Below are positions 33,041 through 42,300 of a stretch of DNA of 64,000 nt, in pieces; the first letter of the stretch is position 1; each line of letters opens with the position of its first letter. The translations under genes and the position numbers were made by a program. The stretch lies in NCBI RefSeq assembly GCF_033366695.1, contig NZ_JAOBTQ010000001.1:6634001-6698000 (forward strand), given 5' to 3'. The notes beneath the pieces were generated by a model, which saw nothing but the letters and a program-made list of their open reading frames with translations, was not told where the DNA came from and made no database searches. The DNA is from Streptomyces sp. SCL15-4. Its GTDB lineage: Bacteria; Actinomycetota; Actinomycetes; Streptomycetales; Streptomycetaceae.

Positions 33041-34399
33041 GTGGCAGACCGCACAGCCCCGCTCAGCGTCGAGGAACTGCACGCCCTCGTCGCCGGCGGT
33101 GAGATCGACACCGTCGTCCTGGCCTTCCCCGACATGCAGGGACGGCTCCAGGGAAAGCGGTTCGCCGCCCGCTTCTTCCTCGACGAGGTCCTGCACCACG
33201 GCGCCGAGGGCTGCGACTACCTGCTCGCGGTCGACCCCGAGATGAACACCGTCGACGGCTACGCGATGTCCTCCTGGGAGCGCGGCTACGGCGACTTCGC
33301 CATGCGCCCCGACCCCGCCACCCTGCGCCGCGTCCCCTGGCACCCCGGCACCGCCCTGCTCCTCGCCGACCTCGCCTGGCAGGACGGCAGCCCGGTCGCC
33401 GTCGCGCCCCGCCAGATCCTGCGCCGCCAGCTGGAGCGGCTCGCCGCCCTCGGCTACACCGCCCAGGTCGGCACCGAGCTGGAGTTCATCGTCTTCAAGG
33501 ACAGCTACGAGGCGGCCTGGGACGCGGGCTACCGCGGCCTGACCCCCGCCAACCAGTACAACGTCGACTACTCGATCCTCGGCACCGGCCGCGTCGAGCC
33601 GCTGCTGCGCCGGCTGCGCAACGACATGGCCGGCGCCGGCCTCACCGTGGAGTCCGCCAAGGGCGAGTGCAACCCCGGCCAGCACGAGATCGCCTTCCGC
33701 TACACCGAGGCCCTGCGCACCTGCGACCAGCACGCCCTGTACAAGACCGGCGCCAAGGAGATCGCCGCCCAGGAAGGCGTGTCGATCACCTTCATGGCCA
33801 AGTACAACGAACGCGAGGGCAACTCCTGCCACATCCACCTCTCGCTCGCCGACGCCGACGGCCGCAACGCCATGGCCGGCCCCGACGGCATGTCCGACGT
33901 GATGCGGCACTTCCTCGCCGGACAGCTCGCCGCCCTGCGCGACTTCTGCCTCCTGTACGCCCCGAACATCAACTCCTACAAGCGGTTCCAGCCCGGCTCC
34001 TTCGCGCCCACCGCCGTCGCCTGGGGCCACGACAACCGCACCTGCGCCCTGCGCGTCGTCGGCCACGGCCGCTCCCTGCGCTTCGAGAACCGCCTCCCCG
34101 GCGGGGACGTCAACCCCCACCTCGCCGTCGCCGCACTGGTCGCGGCCGGGCTGTACGGCGTGGAGCGGCAACTCGAACTGCCCGAGCCCTGCGCCGGCAA
34201 CGCCTACACCGCCGGGTTCGAGCACGTCCCGACCACCCTGCGCGAGGCCGCCGGGCTGTGGGAGAACAGCGAGATCGCCCGGGCCGCCTTCGGCGAGGAG
34301 GTGGTCGCGCACTACCGCAACATGGCGCGCGTCGAACTGGACGCCTTCGACGCCGCGGTCACCGACTGGGAGCTGCGCCGCTCCTTCGAACGCCTGTGA
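33041..34399 (+). CDS. glnA4: Glutamine-synthetase-like ligase, GlnA4 type (gamma-glutamylethanolamide synthetase)
   Basis: 452 residues. Glutamine-synthetase-fold motifs are present: GTELEFIVF, GECNPGQHEI, GNSCHIHLSL, NSYKRFQPGSFAP and RFENRLPGGDVNPH. It differs from true GlnA and resembles the S. coelicolor enzyme SCO1613 (GlnA4), reported to glutamylate ethanolamine; this is from memory and by neighbourhood, so the amine could be another. ATP-dependent ligation of glutamate to the amine would open the pathway. GTG start after AAGGAGG. It is followed by aldehyde dehydrogenase and SDR genes in one operon, under likely control of the divergent FadR regulator. Confidence 0.85.
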   Translation: MADRTAPLSVEELHALVAGGEIDTVVLAFPDMQGRLQGKRFAARFFLDEVLHHGAEGCDYLLAVDPEMNTVDGYAMSSWERGYGDFAMRPDPATLRRVPWHPGTALLLADLAWQDGSPVAVAPRQILRRQLERLAALGYTAQVGTELEFIVFKDSYEAAWDAGYRGLTPANQYNVDYSILGTGRVEPLLRRLRNDMAGAGLTVESAKGECNPGQHEIAFRYTEALRTCDQHALYKTGAKEIAAQEGVSITFMAKYNEREGNSCHIHLSLADADGRNAMAGPDGMSDVMRHFLAGQLAALRDFCLLYAPNINSYKRFQPGSFAPTAVAWGHDNRTCALRVVGHGRSLRFENRLPGGDVNPHLAVAALVAAGLYGVERQLELPEPCAGNAYTAGFEHVPTTLREAAGLWENSEIARAAFGEEVVAHYRNMARVELDAFDAAVTDWELRRSFERL

Positions 34400-34410
34400 A
34401 AGGTCACCCC

Positions 34411-35784
34411 GTGTCCGACCCGAACGAGCTGACCGTACTCAACCCCGCCACCGAGGAGACCGTCGCCGTCGTCCCTGCCGCGAGCGAGGAGGACGTCGCC
34501 GCCGCCGTCGTGCGGTCCGTACGGGCCCAGCGGGCCTGGGCCGCCCTCGCCCCCGCCGACCGGGCCCGGCTGCTGCGCCGCTTCGCGGACGCGGTCGACG
34601 CCCACACCGAGGAACTCGCCCGGCTGGAGGTCCGCGAGGCCGGCCACACCCTCGGCAACGCCCGCTGGGAGGCCGGCAACGCCCGCGACCTGCTGCTCTA
34701 CGCGGCCGGTGGTGCCGAACGCCTGCTCGGCAGCCAGATCCCGGCGCCCGGCGGCTGGGACGTCACCTTCCGCGAACCGCTCGGCGTGGTCGGCGTGATC
34801 GCCCCCTGGAACTTCCCCATGCCGATCGCCGCCTGGGGCTCCTTCCCGGCACTCGCCGCGGGCAACACGGTCGTCCTCAAGCCCGCCGAGGCCACGCCGC
34901 TCACCGCGCTCCGCCTCGCCGGCCTGGCCCTGGAGGCGGGCCTGCCCGAAGGCGTCCTCCAGGTGCTGCCCGGCTACGGCACCACCGCCGGGCGCGCCCT
35001 GGTGGACCACCCGGACGTCGCCAAGATCGTGTTCACCGGCTCCACCTCCACCGGCCGCGAGGTCATGGAACGCTGCGCCCGCCAGGTCAAACCCGTCACC
35101 CTCGAACTCGGCGGCAAGAGCCCCAGCGTCGTCTTCGCCGACGCCGACCTCACCGCCGCCCTCGACCCCTTCTCCTTCCTCGACAACGCCGGCCAGGACT
35201 GCTGCGCCCGCACCCGCATCCTGGTCCAGGAGAGCGTGCTGGAGGAGGCCCGGGCCCTGCTCGCCGACGCGCTGGCCGCCGTGGTCGTCGGCGACCCGGC
35301 CGACGAGAAGACGCAGATGGGCCCGCTGATCTCGGCACGGCAACGCGAGCGCGTACGGTCCTGCGTCCCCGACGACGCCCCGGCCCTGCGCGGCAGCGCA
35401 CCCGACGGCCCCGGCTTCTGGTTCCCGCCGACCGTGCTCACCGGCGAACGGCCCGACAGCCGGGCGGCCCGCGAGGAGATCTTCGGACCCGTGGCCGTCC
35501 TGCTGCCCTTCACCGACGAGCAGGACGCCGTCCGCCTCGCCAACGACACCCCCTACGGCCTGTCCGGCTCGATCTGGACCCGGGACGTGGGCCGCGCCCT
35601 GCGCGTCTCCCAGGCCGTCCGCGCCGGCAACCTGTCCGTCAACTCCCACTCCAGCGTCCGCTACTGGACCCCGTTCGGCGGCTTCAAGCAGTCCGGCCTC
35701 GGCCGCGAACTCGGCCCCGACGCCCTGGCCGCCTTCACCGAGACCAAGAACGTCTTCATCAGCACGGAGGGCCCCGCACTGTGA
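34411..35784 (+). CDS. Aldehyde dehydrogenase
   Basis: 457 residues of the NAD(P)-dependent aldehyde dehydrogenase family. General base Glu is in VTLELGGKSPSVVF and nucleophile Cys in NAGQDCCART; the cofactor motif is FTGSTSTGREVM and the N-terminal stamp is APWNFP. Expected to oxidise a gamma-glutamylated aldehyde to the acid. GTG 34411 has AAAGG 7 bases upstream; an earlier GTG at 34396 overlaps the glnA4 stop and is the alternative. It overlaps the SDR gene by four bases. Confidence 0.92.
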   Translation: MSDPNELTVLNPATEETVAVVPAASEEDVAAAVVRSVRAQRAWAALAPADRARLLRRFADAVDAHTEELARLEVREAGHTLGNARWEAGNARDLLLYAAGGAERLLGSQIPAPGGWDVTFREPLGVVGVIAPWNFPMPIAAWGSFPALAAGNTVVLKPAEATPLTALRLAGLALEAGLPEGVLQVLPGYGTTAGRALVDHPDVAKIVFTGSTSTGREVMERCARQVKPVTLELGGKSPSVVFADADLTAALDPFSFLDNAGQDCCARTRILVQESVLEEARALLADALAAVVVGDPADEKTQMGPLISARQRERVRSCVPDDAPALRGSAPDGPGFWFPPTVLTGERPDSRAAREEIFGPVAVLLPFTDEQDAVRLANDTPYGLSGSIWTRDVGRALRVSQAVRAGNLSVNSHSSVRYWTPFGGFKQSGLGRELGPDALAAFTETKNVFISTEGPAL

Positions 35785-36563
35785 CCGACACCCCTGTCTG
35801 CCGCCGCCTGGCCGGCCGTACCGCCGTCGTGACCGGAGCCGGCAGCGGCATCGGACTCGCCACCGTCCGCCGCCTCGCCTCCGAGGGCGCCCGCGTCGTC
35901 TGCGCGGACGTCGACGAGACCCGCGGCAAGGCCGCCGCCGACGAGGCCGGCGGACTCTTCGTCCACACCGACGTCACCGACCCCGAACAGGTCGAGGCGC
36001 TGTTCAAGACGGCGTACGACACCTACGGCAGCGTGGACATCGCCTTCAACAACGCCGGCATCTCCCCGCCCGACGACGACTCCATCCTGGAGACCGGCCT
36101 GGAGGCGTGGAAGCGTGTCCAGGAGGTCAACCTCACCTCCGTGTACCTGTGCTGCAAGGCCGCCATCCCCTACATGCGGCGCCAGCGCAAGGGCTCCATC
36201 ATCAACACCGCGTCCTTCGTGGCCCGGATGGGCGCCGCCACCTCGCAGATCTCCTACACCGCCTCCAAGGGCGGGGTCCTCGCCATGTCCCGCGAACTCG
36301 GCGTGCAGTTCGCCCGCGAGGGCATCCGGGTCAACGCGCTGTGCCCCGGCCCGGTCAACACCCCGCTGCTCCAGGAGCTGTTCGCCAAGGACCCCGAGCG
36401 CGCCGCGCGCCGCCTGGTGCACATCCCCGCCGGCCGGTTCGCCGAGGCCGAGGAGATCGCCGCCGCCGTCGCCTTCCTCGCCAGCGACGACTCCTCCTTC
36501 GTCAACGCCACCGACTTCCTGGTGGACGGCGGACTCACCGGCGCCTACGTCACCCCCCTGTAG
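35781..36563 (+). CDS. Short-chain dehydrogenase/reductase
   Basis: 260 residues. The Rossmann motif is VTGAGSGIGLATVRR, NNAG follows, and the catalytic Tyr-Lys is YTASK; DVDETR at the end of beta-2 favours NAD. In this operon it probably oxidises the alcohol of the gamma-glutamyl amide to the aldehyde used by the preceding enzyme. GTG start overlaps the aldehyde dehydrogenase stop. The next gene converges with a 6-base gap. Confidence 0.92.
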   Translation: MTDTPVCRRLAGRTAVVTGAGSGIGLATVRRLASEGARVVCADVDETRGKAAADEAGGLFVHTDVTDPEQVEALFKTAYDTYGSVDIAFNNAGISPPDDDSILETGLEAWKRVQEVNLTSVYLCCKAAIPYMRRQRKGSIINTASFVARMGAATSQISYTASKGGVLAMSRELGVQFAREGIRVNALCPGPVNTPLLQELFAKDPERAARRLVHIPAGRFAEAEEIAAAVAFLASDDSSFVNATDFLVDGGLTGAYVTPL

Positions 36564-36569
36564 AAGGCG

Positions 36570-37772
36570 TCACAGGAACGCGCGCCCCTCGCCCCGGTAG
36601 GTCGGCACGGTCGCGGTCACCGTGTCGCCCTCGATCAGGTGCAGTGCCTCGAACCGCTCGCACAGCTCGCCCGCCTTGGCGTGCCGGAACCACACCTTGT
36701 CGCCGATGAGCAGGTCGTCGGCGGGCGAGCCGAGCAGCGGGGTCTGCACCTCCCCGGGACCCTCCTGCGGGTCGTACCGCAGCCCCTCGGGCAGATACGG
36801 CACCGGCAGCCGGTCCGGTCCCGCGACGCCGGAGGCCGGATAGCCGCCGCCCAGCACCGTGACCACACCGACGCCGGGCCGCCGGACCACCGGCTGCGCG
36901 AACAGGGCGGCCGGGCGGCCGGTGAAAGAGGTGTAGTTGTCGAACAGACGCGGCACGTACAGCCCCGAACCGGCGGCGATCTCGGTGACCGCGTCCTCGG
37001 CCGCGGTGTGCTGCACGCTGCCGGTGCCGCCGCCGTTGACGAACTCCAGGTCCGGGACGACGGCCCGTACCGCCCGGACGACCGCCGCCCGCCGCTCGGC
37101 CAGCTCCCGCCGGGCCGCCGCCTGCATCAGCCGGACCGCCCGGGACCGCACCGGCCGGCCCGCGACCGCGTCCCCGACCCCGGCGACATGACCCTCGTAC
37201 GCCATGATCCCCACCAGCCGGAAGCCCGGCCGCCGGGCCACCGAGCGGGCCAGCTCGGCGAGTTGGGCGGGGGAGCGCAGCGGCGAGCGCCGGGCGCCGA
37301 TCCGCACCCGGCCGCCCAGCAGCCGCAGCGAGGTGTCCAACTCCAGGCAGACCCGCACGACTTCGCGTCCGCCGTCGCGGGCGGCGTCGACGAGATCCAG
37401 GTGCGCCGGGTCGTCGATCATCACGGTGACGGCACCGGCGAGCTTGGGATCGGCGGCCAGCTCGGCGAACCCGGCCCGGTCGGCGGACGGATAGGCCAGC
37501 AGGACGTCCTCGAACCCCGACCGCGCGAGCCACAGCGACTCGGCCAGGGTGAACGACATGACGCCCTGGAAGCCCTCCCTGGCCAGGACCCGTTCCAGCA
37601 GGGCCCGGCAGCGCACCGACTTGCTGGCGACCCGCACGGGCTTGCCTCCGGCCCGGCGCAGCAGGTCGTCCGCGTTGGCGTCGAACGCGTCCAGGTCCAC
37701 GATCGCGAGAGGGGCGTCGAGATGGGCGGTGGCCCGGTCGTAACGGGCCCGGGCGGCGGCAGGCGCAGTCAT
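36570..37772 (-). CDS. PLP-dependent alanine-racemase-fold protein (amino acid deaminase/D-threonine aldolase-like)
   Basis: 400 residues. The N-terminal alanine-racemase barrel has PLAIVDLDAFDANADDLLRRAGGKPVRVASKSVRC, with the PLP lysine probably in VASKSVR. The C-terminal D-serine-dehydratase-like domain has the metal pair H..H/C (GDKVWFRHAKAGELCERFEALHLI). Relatives are D-threonine aldolases or D-serine dehydratases. Its place beside the amine operon is suggestive, but it is convergent and may be independent. ATG 37772 is the first good start. Confidence 0.85.
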   Translation of the reverse strand: MTAPAAARARYDRATAHLDAPLAIVDLDAFDANADDLLRRAGGKPVRVASKSVRCRALLERVLAREGFQGVMSFTLAESLWLARSGFEDVLLAYPSADRAGFAELAADPKLAGAVTVMIDDPAHLDLVDAARDGGREVVRVCLELDTSLRLLGGRVRIGARRSPLRSPAQLAELARSVARRPGFRLVGIMAYEGHVAGVGDAVAGRPVRSRAVRLMQAAARRELAERRAAVVRAVRAVVPDLEFVNGGGTGSVQHTAAEDAVTEIAAGSGLYVPRLFDNYTSFTGRPAALFAQPVVRRPGVGVVTVLGGGYPASGVAGPDRLPVPYLPEGLRYDPQEGPGEVQTPLLGSPADDLLIGDKVWFRHAKAGELCERFEALHLIEGDTVTATVPTYRGEGRAFL

Positions 37773-38039
37773 GGCGGAAGCCTGCCAGAGAGGATTACCG
37801 CAGGGTAGGGGGACGTTCCGGGCAGATGCCCCGGGCGCGCGGACCGGTTCCGTCCCGGTGCCCGACAAGCCGTAGAGTGACGCGCACGTACGGCGGAGCG
37901 CGGCGCACCAGGTGAACCGGGATGCCCGTCCGGCCGTACGGGTATGCGTGCCCGGGAGGAACCTGCGCGCCGGGCGCGGCCGGGCGACGGACGGCCCGCG
38001 GACGAGGAGACGGCCCGGGCACGAGGAAACGGGGGGTGC

Positions 38040-39869
38040 ATGAGCACGGAAGCGCGGCACACCCCCGTACCGCCCCGCCCCTCGGCCCCACCGCCCACCG
38101 CGGCCGCGGTCCGCCCCGACGGCGGCCCGGCCGACGATCCCGACGACGAGCCGTCGGTCTTCACCCCGCGCGCCGTACGGCCCCCGCGCCCGCCGGTGGT
38201 GCCCGGGCCCCCCGACCCGGTGAGCCCGCCGCCGCCACCGGCGTCGGCCCGCTTCCCCGACGTACCGCCGAGCACGGCCGGCACCCCGTCCGATCCCACC
38301 GCCCGCCCCCGGCCCACTGACAACCCCGGCGCCCTGCCCCACCAGGGCCATCCGGCCGCGACCCCGGCGGCAATGGCCGGACCTGGTGCGGCTTCCGGGC
38401 AGGGCGACCCGACCGTGGCCCGGGCCGCATCCGGTGCGGCTTCCCGGCAGGGCGTGCCGGCCGCGGCCCCGGTGTTCCCGGTCGGACCTGGCGCGGCTTC
38501 CGGGCAGGGCGTGCCGGCCGCGACTCCGGCGGGCCCGACCGGTCCCGGTGCGGTTTCAGGGCAGGGCCGCCCGACCCCGGCGGGAACGGCCGGTTCCGGC
38601 GCGGCTTCCCGGCACGGCGTCCCGACCGTGGCCCCGGCCGGTCCCGGCTCCGCCTCCCGGCAGGGCCATCCGGCCGCGGCCCCGGCGTTCCCGGCCGGTC
38701 CCGGCTCCGCCTCCCGGCAGCACGACCCGGCCGCGACCCCGACGGGAACGGCCGGTCCCGGCGCGGCTTCCCGGGAGGGCCGCCCGACCGCGACCCCGGC
38801 CGTACCCGGCGCCGCCTCCCGCCAGGGCCATCCGGCCCCGCCCCCGGCGGCCCCGGCCGCATCCGGCGTGGCCTCTCGGCAGGGCGTCCCGGCCGAGATG
38901 CCTGCGGAGACGACCACGCGGCTCCGGCCCGTTCCCTCCGCTCACCCCGCCTCCGGCGGCGGTCCGGCCGCCGGACAGCCGGTGGCCGGGGCGCGGTCCT
39001 GGATTCCGCCAGCGGCCGGCGGGCCCGGCCCCGGCCGCTTCCGGAGCGCCGCGCCGGCCGGCCGGCCGGTCGTGTCGTTCGCGGAACCCGAGCTGTCCGG
39101 CGCGCGCACGCGCTCCCGGGTCGGGCCGCGTACCGCCGCGGCCGCCACCTGCCTCGTGCTCGGACTCGGCCTCATCGGCGGCGCCGCCGCCGGCAGCTGG
39201 TTCACCGGGGACGGCGGGGACGACGACGGCCGCACCGCCTACAGCGCCGCCGGCGCGCTCTGGCACAGCGTGCCCGTGGACCAGCTCTTCCCGTCCACCG
39301 TGCAGGGCACCGGCGCCGGCCCCGGCGGAGCCGACCGCACCTGGACCCGGATCGCCGTGGCCCCGGACGGCGGCTGCGCACACGCCTTCGACCCGCTGCT
39401 GGCCCGGGCCCTCGCCCCGGCCGGCTGCCGGCGGCTGCTGCGCGCCACCTACACCGACGCCACCCAGACCTACGTCACCACCGTCGGCCTGCTGTTCACC
39501 AAGGCCGACCCCGCCGCCATGGCCGCCCTCGCCGCCCGCTTCCGCGACGAGCGCCTGGACCGGCGCGCCGACCTGATGCCCCGGCCGTACGCCGCCGCCG
39601 GCACGGCCGCCGCCGGCTTCGGCGACCGGCAGCGGGCCTCCTGGACCCTCTCCGTCCTCACCGACGCTCCCGTCGTGGCCTACGCCGTCACCGGCTGGGC
39701 CGACGGCCGCGTCGTCGACGCGCCCCAGCCCGCCGCCGACGCGGTGCGGGCCGGTGCCGGCACCGCGCCGGCTCAGGCCGGGCTCGGCAACGAGGCCAAG
39801 GGGCTGGCCGATCGCATCGAACGACGGCTGCGCAAGACTGTCGGTACGGCCACGGAGAGGCCCGCATGA
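38040..39869 (+). CDS. Repeat-rich single-pass membrane protein of unknown function
   Basis: 609 residues in four parts: a Pro/Ala-rich N-terminus (1-96), eleven degenerate tandem repeats of 16-19 residues (97-290, consensus GAASRQGxPAxxPAxPxGP), a linker, one membrane helix (about 364-387) and an extracellular domain of about 210 residues. The helix orientation puts the repeats in the cytoplasm. The extracellular domain carries two cysteines (GGCAHAF, PAGCRRLL) and resembles no family I can name. ATG after GGGGGGTGC. It overlaps the mycosin-like protease gene by four bases, so the two products should work together. Confidence 0.8.
   Translation: MSTEARHTPVPPRPSAPPPTAAAVRPDGGPADDPDDEPSVFTPRAVRPPRPPVVPGPPDPVSPPPPPASARFPDVPPSTAGTPSDPTARPRPTDNPGALPHQGHPAATPAAMAGPGAASGQGDPTVARAASGAASRQGVPAAAPVFPVGPGAASGQGVPAATPAGPTGPGAVSGQGRPTPAGTAGSGAASRHGVPTVAPAGPGSASRQGHPAAAPAFPAGPGSASRQHDPAATPTGTAGPGAASREGRPTATPAVPGAASRQGHPAPPPAAPAASGVASRQGVPAEMPAETTTRLRPVPSAHPASGGGPAAGQPVAGARSWIPPAAGGPGPGRFRSAAPAGRPVVSFAEPELSGARTRSRVGPRTAAAATCLVLGLGLIGGAAAGSWFTGDGGDDDGRTAYSAAGALWHSVPVDQLFPSTVQGTGAGPGGADRTWTRIAVAPDGGCAHAFDPLLARALAPAGCRRLLRATYTDATQTYVTTVGLLFTKADPAAMAALAARFRDERLDRRADLMPRPYAAAGTAAAGFGDRQRASWTLSVLTDAPVVAYAVTGWADGRVVDAPQPAADAVRAGAGTAPAQAGLGNEAKGLADRIERRLRKTVGTATERPA
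38328..38909 (+). repeat. Eleven in-frame degenerate tandem repeats
   Basis: Units start at residues 97, 116, 132, 151, 170, 187, 203, 222, 241, 257 and 276 of the encoded protein. Unit length alternates between 19 and 16-17 residues (57 and 48-51 bases). GCGGCTTCCCGGCAGGGC-like DNA recurs in most units, so slippage or unequal crossing-over could change copy number. Confidence 0.85.
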
Positions 39870-41053
39870 CCCGATCGGCCGGCGGCCGTCACCGCCACCG
39901 GGCCTTCGCCGCCGCGGCGAGCCTGCTGCTCACCGGCTCCCTCGCCCTGCTGCCCGCCACCACGGCCCACGCCGACGGCCTGCGCGCCCAGCAGTGGGCG
40001 CTGTCCGCGCTCCATCTGGACGAGGCCTGGCAGACCACCAAGGGCCGCGGCGTCACCGTCGCCGTCCTGGACACCGGCGTGGAGGCCGAGCACCCGGACC
40101 TCGCCGGCAACGTCCTGCCCGCCCAGGACATGATCGGCTTCGGCGCCGGCCCCGGTGACCGCCTCTGGGCCCGGCACGGCACCGCGATGGCCGGCATCAT
40201 CGCCGGGCACGGCCACGGCCCCGGCGGCAACGACGGCGTCCTCGGCGTGGCTCCCGAGGCGCGGATCCTGCCGGTCCGCGTGATCCTGGAGGACGGCGAC
40301 CCCGCCCGCGCCAAGGCCCGCACCACGCGCGGCACCGCCCTCGCCGACGGCATCCGCTGGGCCGCCGACCACGGCGCCGACGTCATCAACCTCTCCCTCG
40401 GCGACGACTCCAGCTCGGCCCACCCCGAACCCGGCGAGGACGAGGCCGTGCAGTACGCCCTGAACAAGGGCGTGGTCGTCGTCGCCTCCGCGGGCAACGG
40501 CGGCGACAAGGGCGACCACGTCTCCTACCCGGCCGCCTACCCGGGCGTCATCGCCGCCACCGCCGTGGACAAGTACGGCATCCGCGCCGCCTTCTCCACC
40601 CGCCGCTGGTACGCGGCCGTCAGCGCGCCCGGCGTCGACGTCGTCATCGCCGACCCCGACCACAAGTACTACGCGGGCTGGGGCACGAGCGCCGCCTCCG
40701 CCTTCGTCTCCGGAGCGGCGGCCCTGATCCGCTCGGTCCACCCGGATCTGGCCCCGGCCCAGATCAAGAAGCTGCTGGAGGACACCGCCCGCGACGCTCC
40801 GGCCGGCGGCCGGGACGACTCCCGGGGCTTCGGCATGATCGACCCGGCGGCGGCCCTGAAGGCCGCGGCCCGCCTGCAGCCGCGCCGCCTGCGCGCCGCG
40901 TCGTACGGCGAGAAGTACTTCGGCCCCGGCCCGGACACCCCCGGACCCGGCACCGGCACCGCCGACTGGACGGCCCCGCTGGCCGGCGGCGCGGGCGCGG
41001 TCCTCCTGGTGGCCGGGGTGGTCCTCTGGCGCGGCCGCGGACGGCCGCTGTGA
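39866..41053 (+). CDS. Mycosin-like subtilisin-family serine protease, membrane anchored
   Basis: 395 residues. A signal peptide (to about HADG, residue 35) precedes a peptidase S8 domain with the triad Asp in VAVLDTGVEAEHPD, His in ARHGTAMAG and Ser in GTSAASAFVSG; ASAGNGG holds the oxyanion Asn. A C-terminal helix (LAGGAGAVLLVAGVVLWRGRG) anchors it, the layout of type VII secretion mycosins. No esx, ecc or WXG100 genes lie in the window, so the role may be separate from type VII secretion. ATGA overlap with the repeat protein gene. Confidence 0.9.
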   Translation: MTRSAGGRHRHRAFAAAASLLLTGSLALLPATTAHADGLRAQQWALSALHLDEAWQTTKGRGVTVAVLDTGVEAEHPDLAGNVLPAQDMIGFGAGPGDRLWARHGTAMAGIIAGHGHGPGGNDGVLGVAPEARILPVRVILEDGDPARAKARTTRGTALADGIRWAADHGADVINLSLGDDSSSAHPEPGEDEAVQYALNKGVVVVASAGNGGDKGDHVSYPAAYPGVIAATAVDKYGIRAAFSTRRWYAAVSAPGVDVVIADPDHKYYAGWGTSAASAFVSGAAALIRSVHPDLAPAQIKKLLEDTARDAPAGGRDDSRGFGMIDPAAALKAAARLQPRRLRAASYGEKYFGPGPDTPGPGTGTADWTAPLAGGAGAVLLVAGVVLWRGRGRPL

Positions 41054-41060
41054 GAACGCG

Positions 41061-42236
41061 CTACCCGGCGATGTACCCGATCTCCGGGTAGCGCGCCGAA
41101 GCGCCCCGCAGCAGCCGTCCGGTGTCGGGCCGGCCGCGCAGCCAGAGGTCGAAGAAGGCCCGCACCGTGGCCCGGACGGCCGCGACCGCCCGGTCCGCGG
41201 GCACCGTGCCGACGTCCAGCGGCAGCCCGGGCGGAAGCTGCGGCGCGAGGGCCACGATGTCGGTGAAGGACAGGTGCCCGGCGTCCGCGAGCCGCAGGCA
41301 GCGCCGCCAGCCGCGCAGGTTCCGCCAGAACTCGGGCCAGTGCGGGTCCTTGACCAGACCGTCGTGGCCCGCCGTGTCCATCAGCAGGAACGGCCGGTCC
41401 AGACCGCGCCCGACCACCGGTCCGAACACCGTGCCGTCCAGGTCGGCGCCGGCCCGCACCCGGTCGTCCAGGTCCATCAGGGCCGCCGCCGCGGCACCGC
41501 CCCGGGAGTGGCCGAAGGCTCCCACGCGCGTCAGGTCCAGGGCGCCGCGCAGTCCGCGCGGGAGCCGGCCCGGCCCGGCGCCCGGGGCGCCGCCCCGGGC
41601 CAGGACGGTGAGGTGGTCGAGCACGAACCGCAGGTCGGCGGCGCGCACCGCGACCGCGGCGACGACCTCCTCCTCGCTGTCCTCGCCGACCGAGCGCACC
41701 ACACGGCCGTCCGGGAACTCCACCTCGCCCGAGTCGTGGGGATGGTCGACCGTGACCACCACATAACCCCGGGACGCCAGCTCCTCGACCACCAGGGTGT
41801 TGAACGTGCGGTCCGAGCCCGCGCCCGGCGAGTACAGCAGCACCGGCCGGCGGCCCGGCCGGGCCGGAGCCCGGTCCGCGCTGTGCGTCAGGGGGAGCGC
41901 GTAGCCGTCGAGCACACCGCCGTAACGGGCCTTCAGCGCCCGCTCGGCGCCCGGCGACAACCACGGCAGCAGCGGGCGGTCCCGGACCTCGGCGGCCGGA
42001 TAGGCGACGGTCGCCATCAGCTCGCGCGGCCCGCCCGCCCACGGGTCGGTCCGCGACCGGTCGACCAGGTGCAGCTCCACCGCGCCCACCGGGAGCGGCC
42101 CGGTGGGACCGGCCAGCCGGACGGGGACGAGGCCGGACGCCGAGGCGTAGGCGGGCGGCGCCGGCGCGACCGCGGCGGCGGCGGCCGCGAGGCCACCGAG
42201 GACGAGGGAACGGCGAGTCGGGTGTACGGGAGGCAT
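41061..42236 (-). CDS. Secreted alpha/beta hydrolase (PAF-acetylhydrolase-like)
   Basis: 391 residues. The N-terminus TRRSLVLGGLAAAAAAVAP is a probable twin-arginine signal, so export by the Tat system encoded in this window is expected. The hydrolase core has YSPGAGSDRTFN near the oxyanion hole, the nucleophile elbow GHSRGG, an acid in LMDTAGHDG and His in ADAGHLSF. Relatives are lipases, cutinases and platelet-activating-factor acetylhydrolases. ATG after GGAAGGAG. Upstream, GTCAAC-N19-GTTGAC overlaps a minus-strand TAGACT. Confidence 0.87.
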   Translation of the reverse strand: MPPVHPTRRSLVLGGLAAAAAAVAPAPPAYASASGLVPVRLAGPTGPLPVGAVELHLVDRSRTDPWAGGPRELMATVAYPAAEVRDRPLLPWLSPGAERALKARYGGVLDGYALPLTHSADRAPARPGRRPVLLYSPGAGSDRTFNTLVVEELASRGYVVVTVDHPHDSGEVEFPDGRVVRSVGEDSEEEVVAAVAVRAADLRFVLDHLTVLARGGAPGAGPGRLPRGLRGALDLTRVGAFGHSRGGAAAAALMDLDDRVRAGADLDGTVFGPVVGRGLDRPFLLMDTAGHDGLVKDPHWPEFWRNLRGWRRCLRLADAGHLSFTDIVALAPQLPPGLPLDVGTVPADRAVAAVRATVRAFFDLWLRGRPDTGRLLRGASARYPEIGYIAG

Positions 42237-42300
42237 CCCGCTCCTTCCACGACCGGCCCGGCACCCCGTGCGCGGAACGCCGCGATCCGGCCTGCTGTTG

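Noticed and set aside
38328..38909. CRISPR-like array
   Set aside because: The repeats are degenerate, in frame, continuous and part of a protein; there are no unique spacers and no cas genes.
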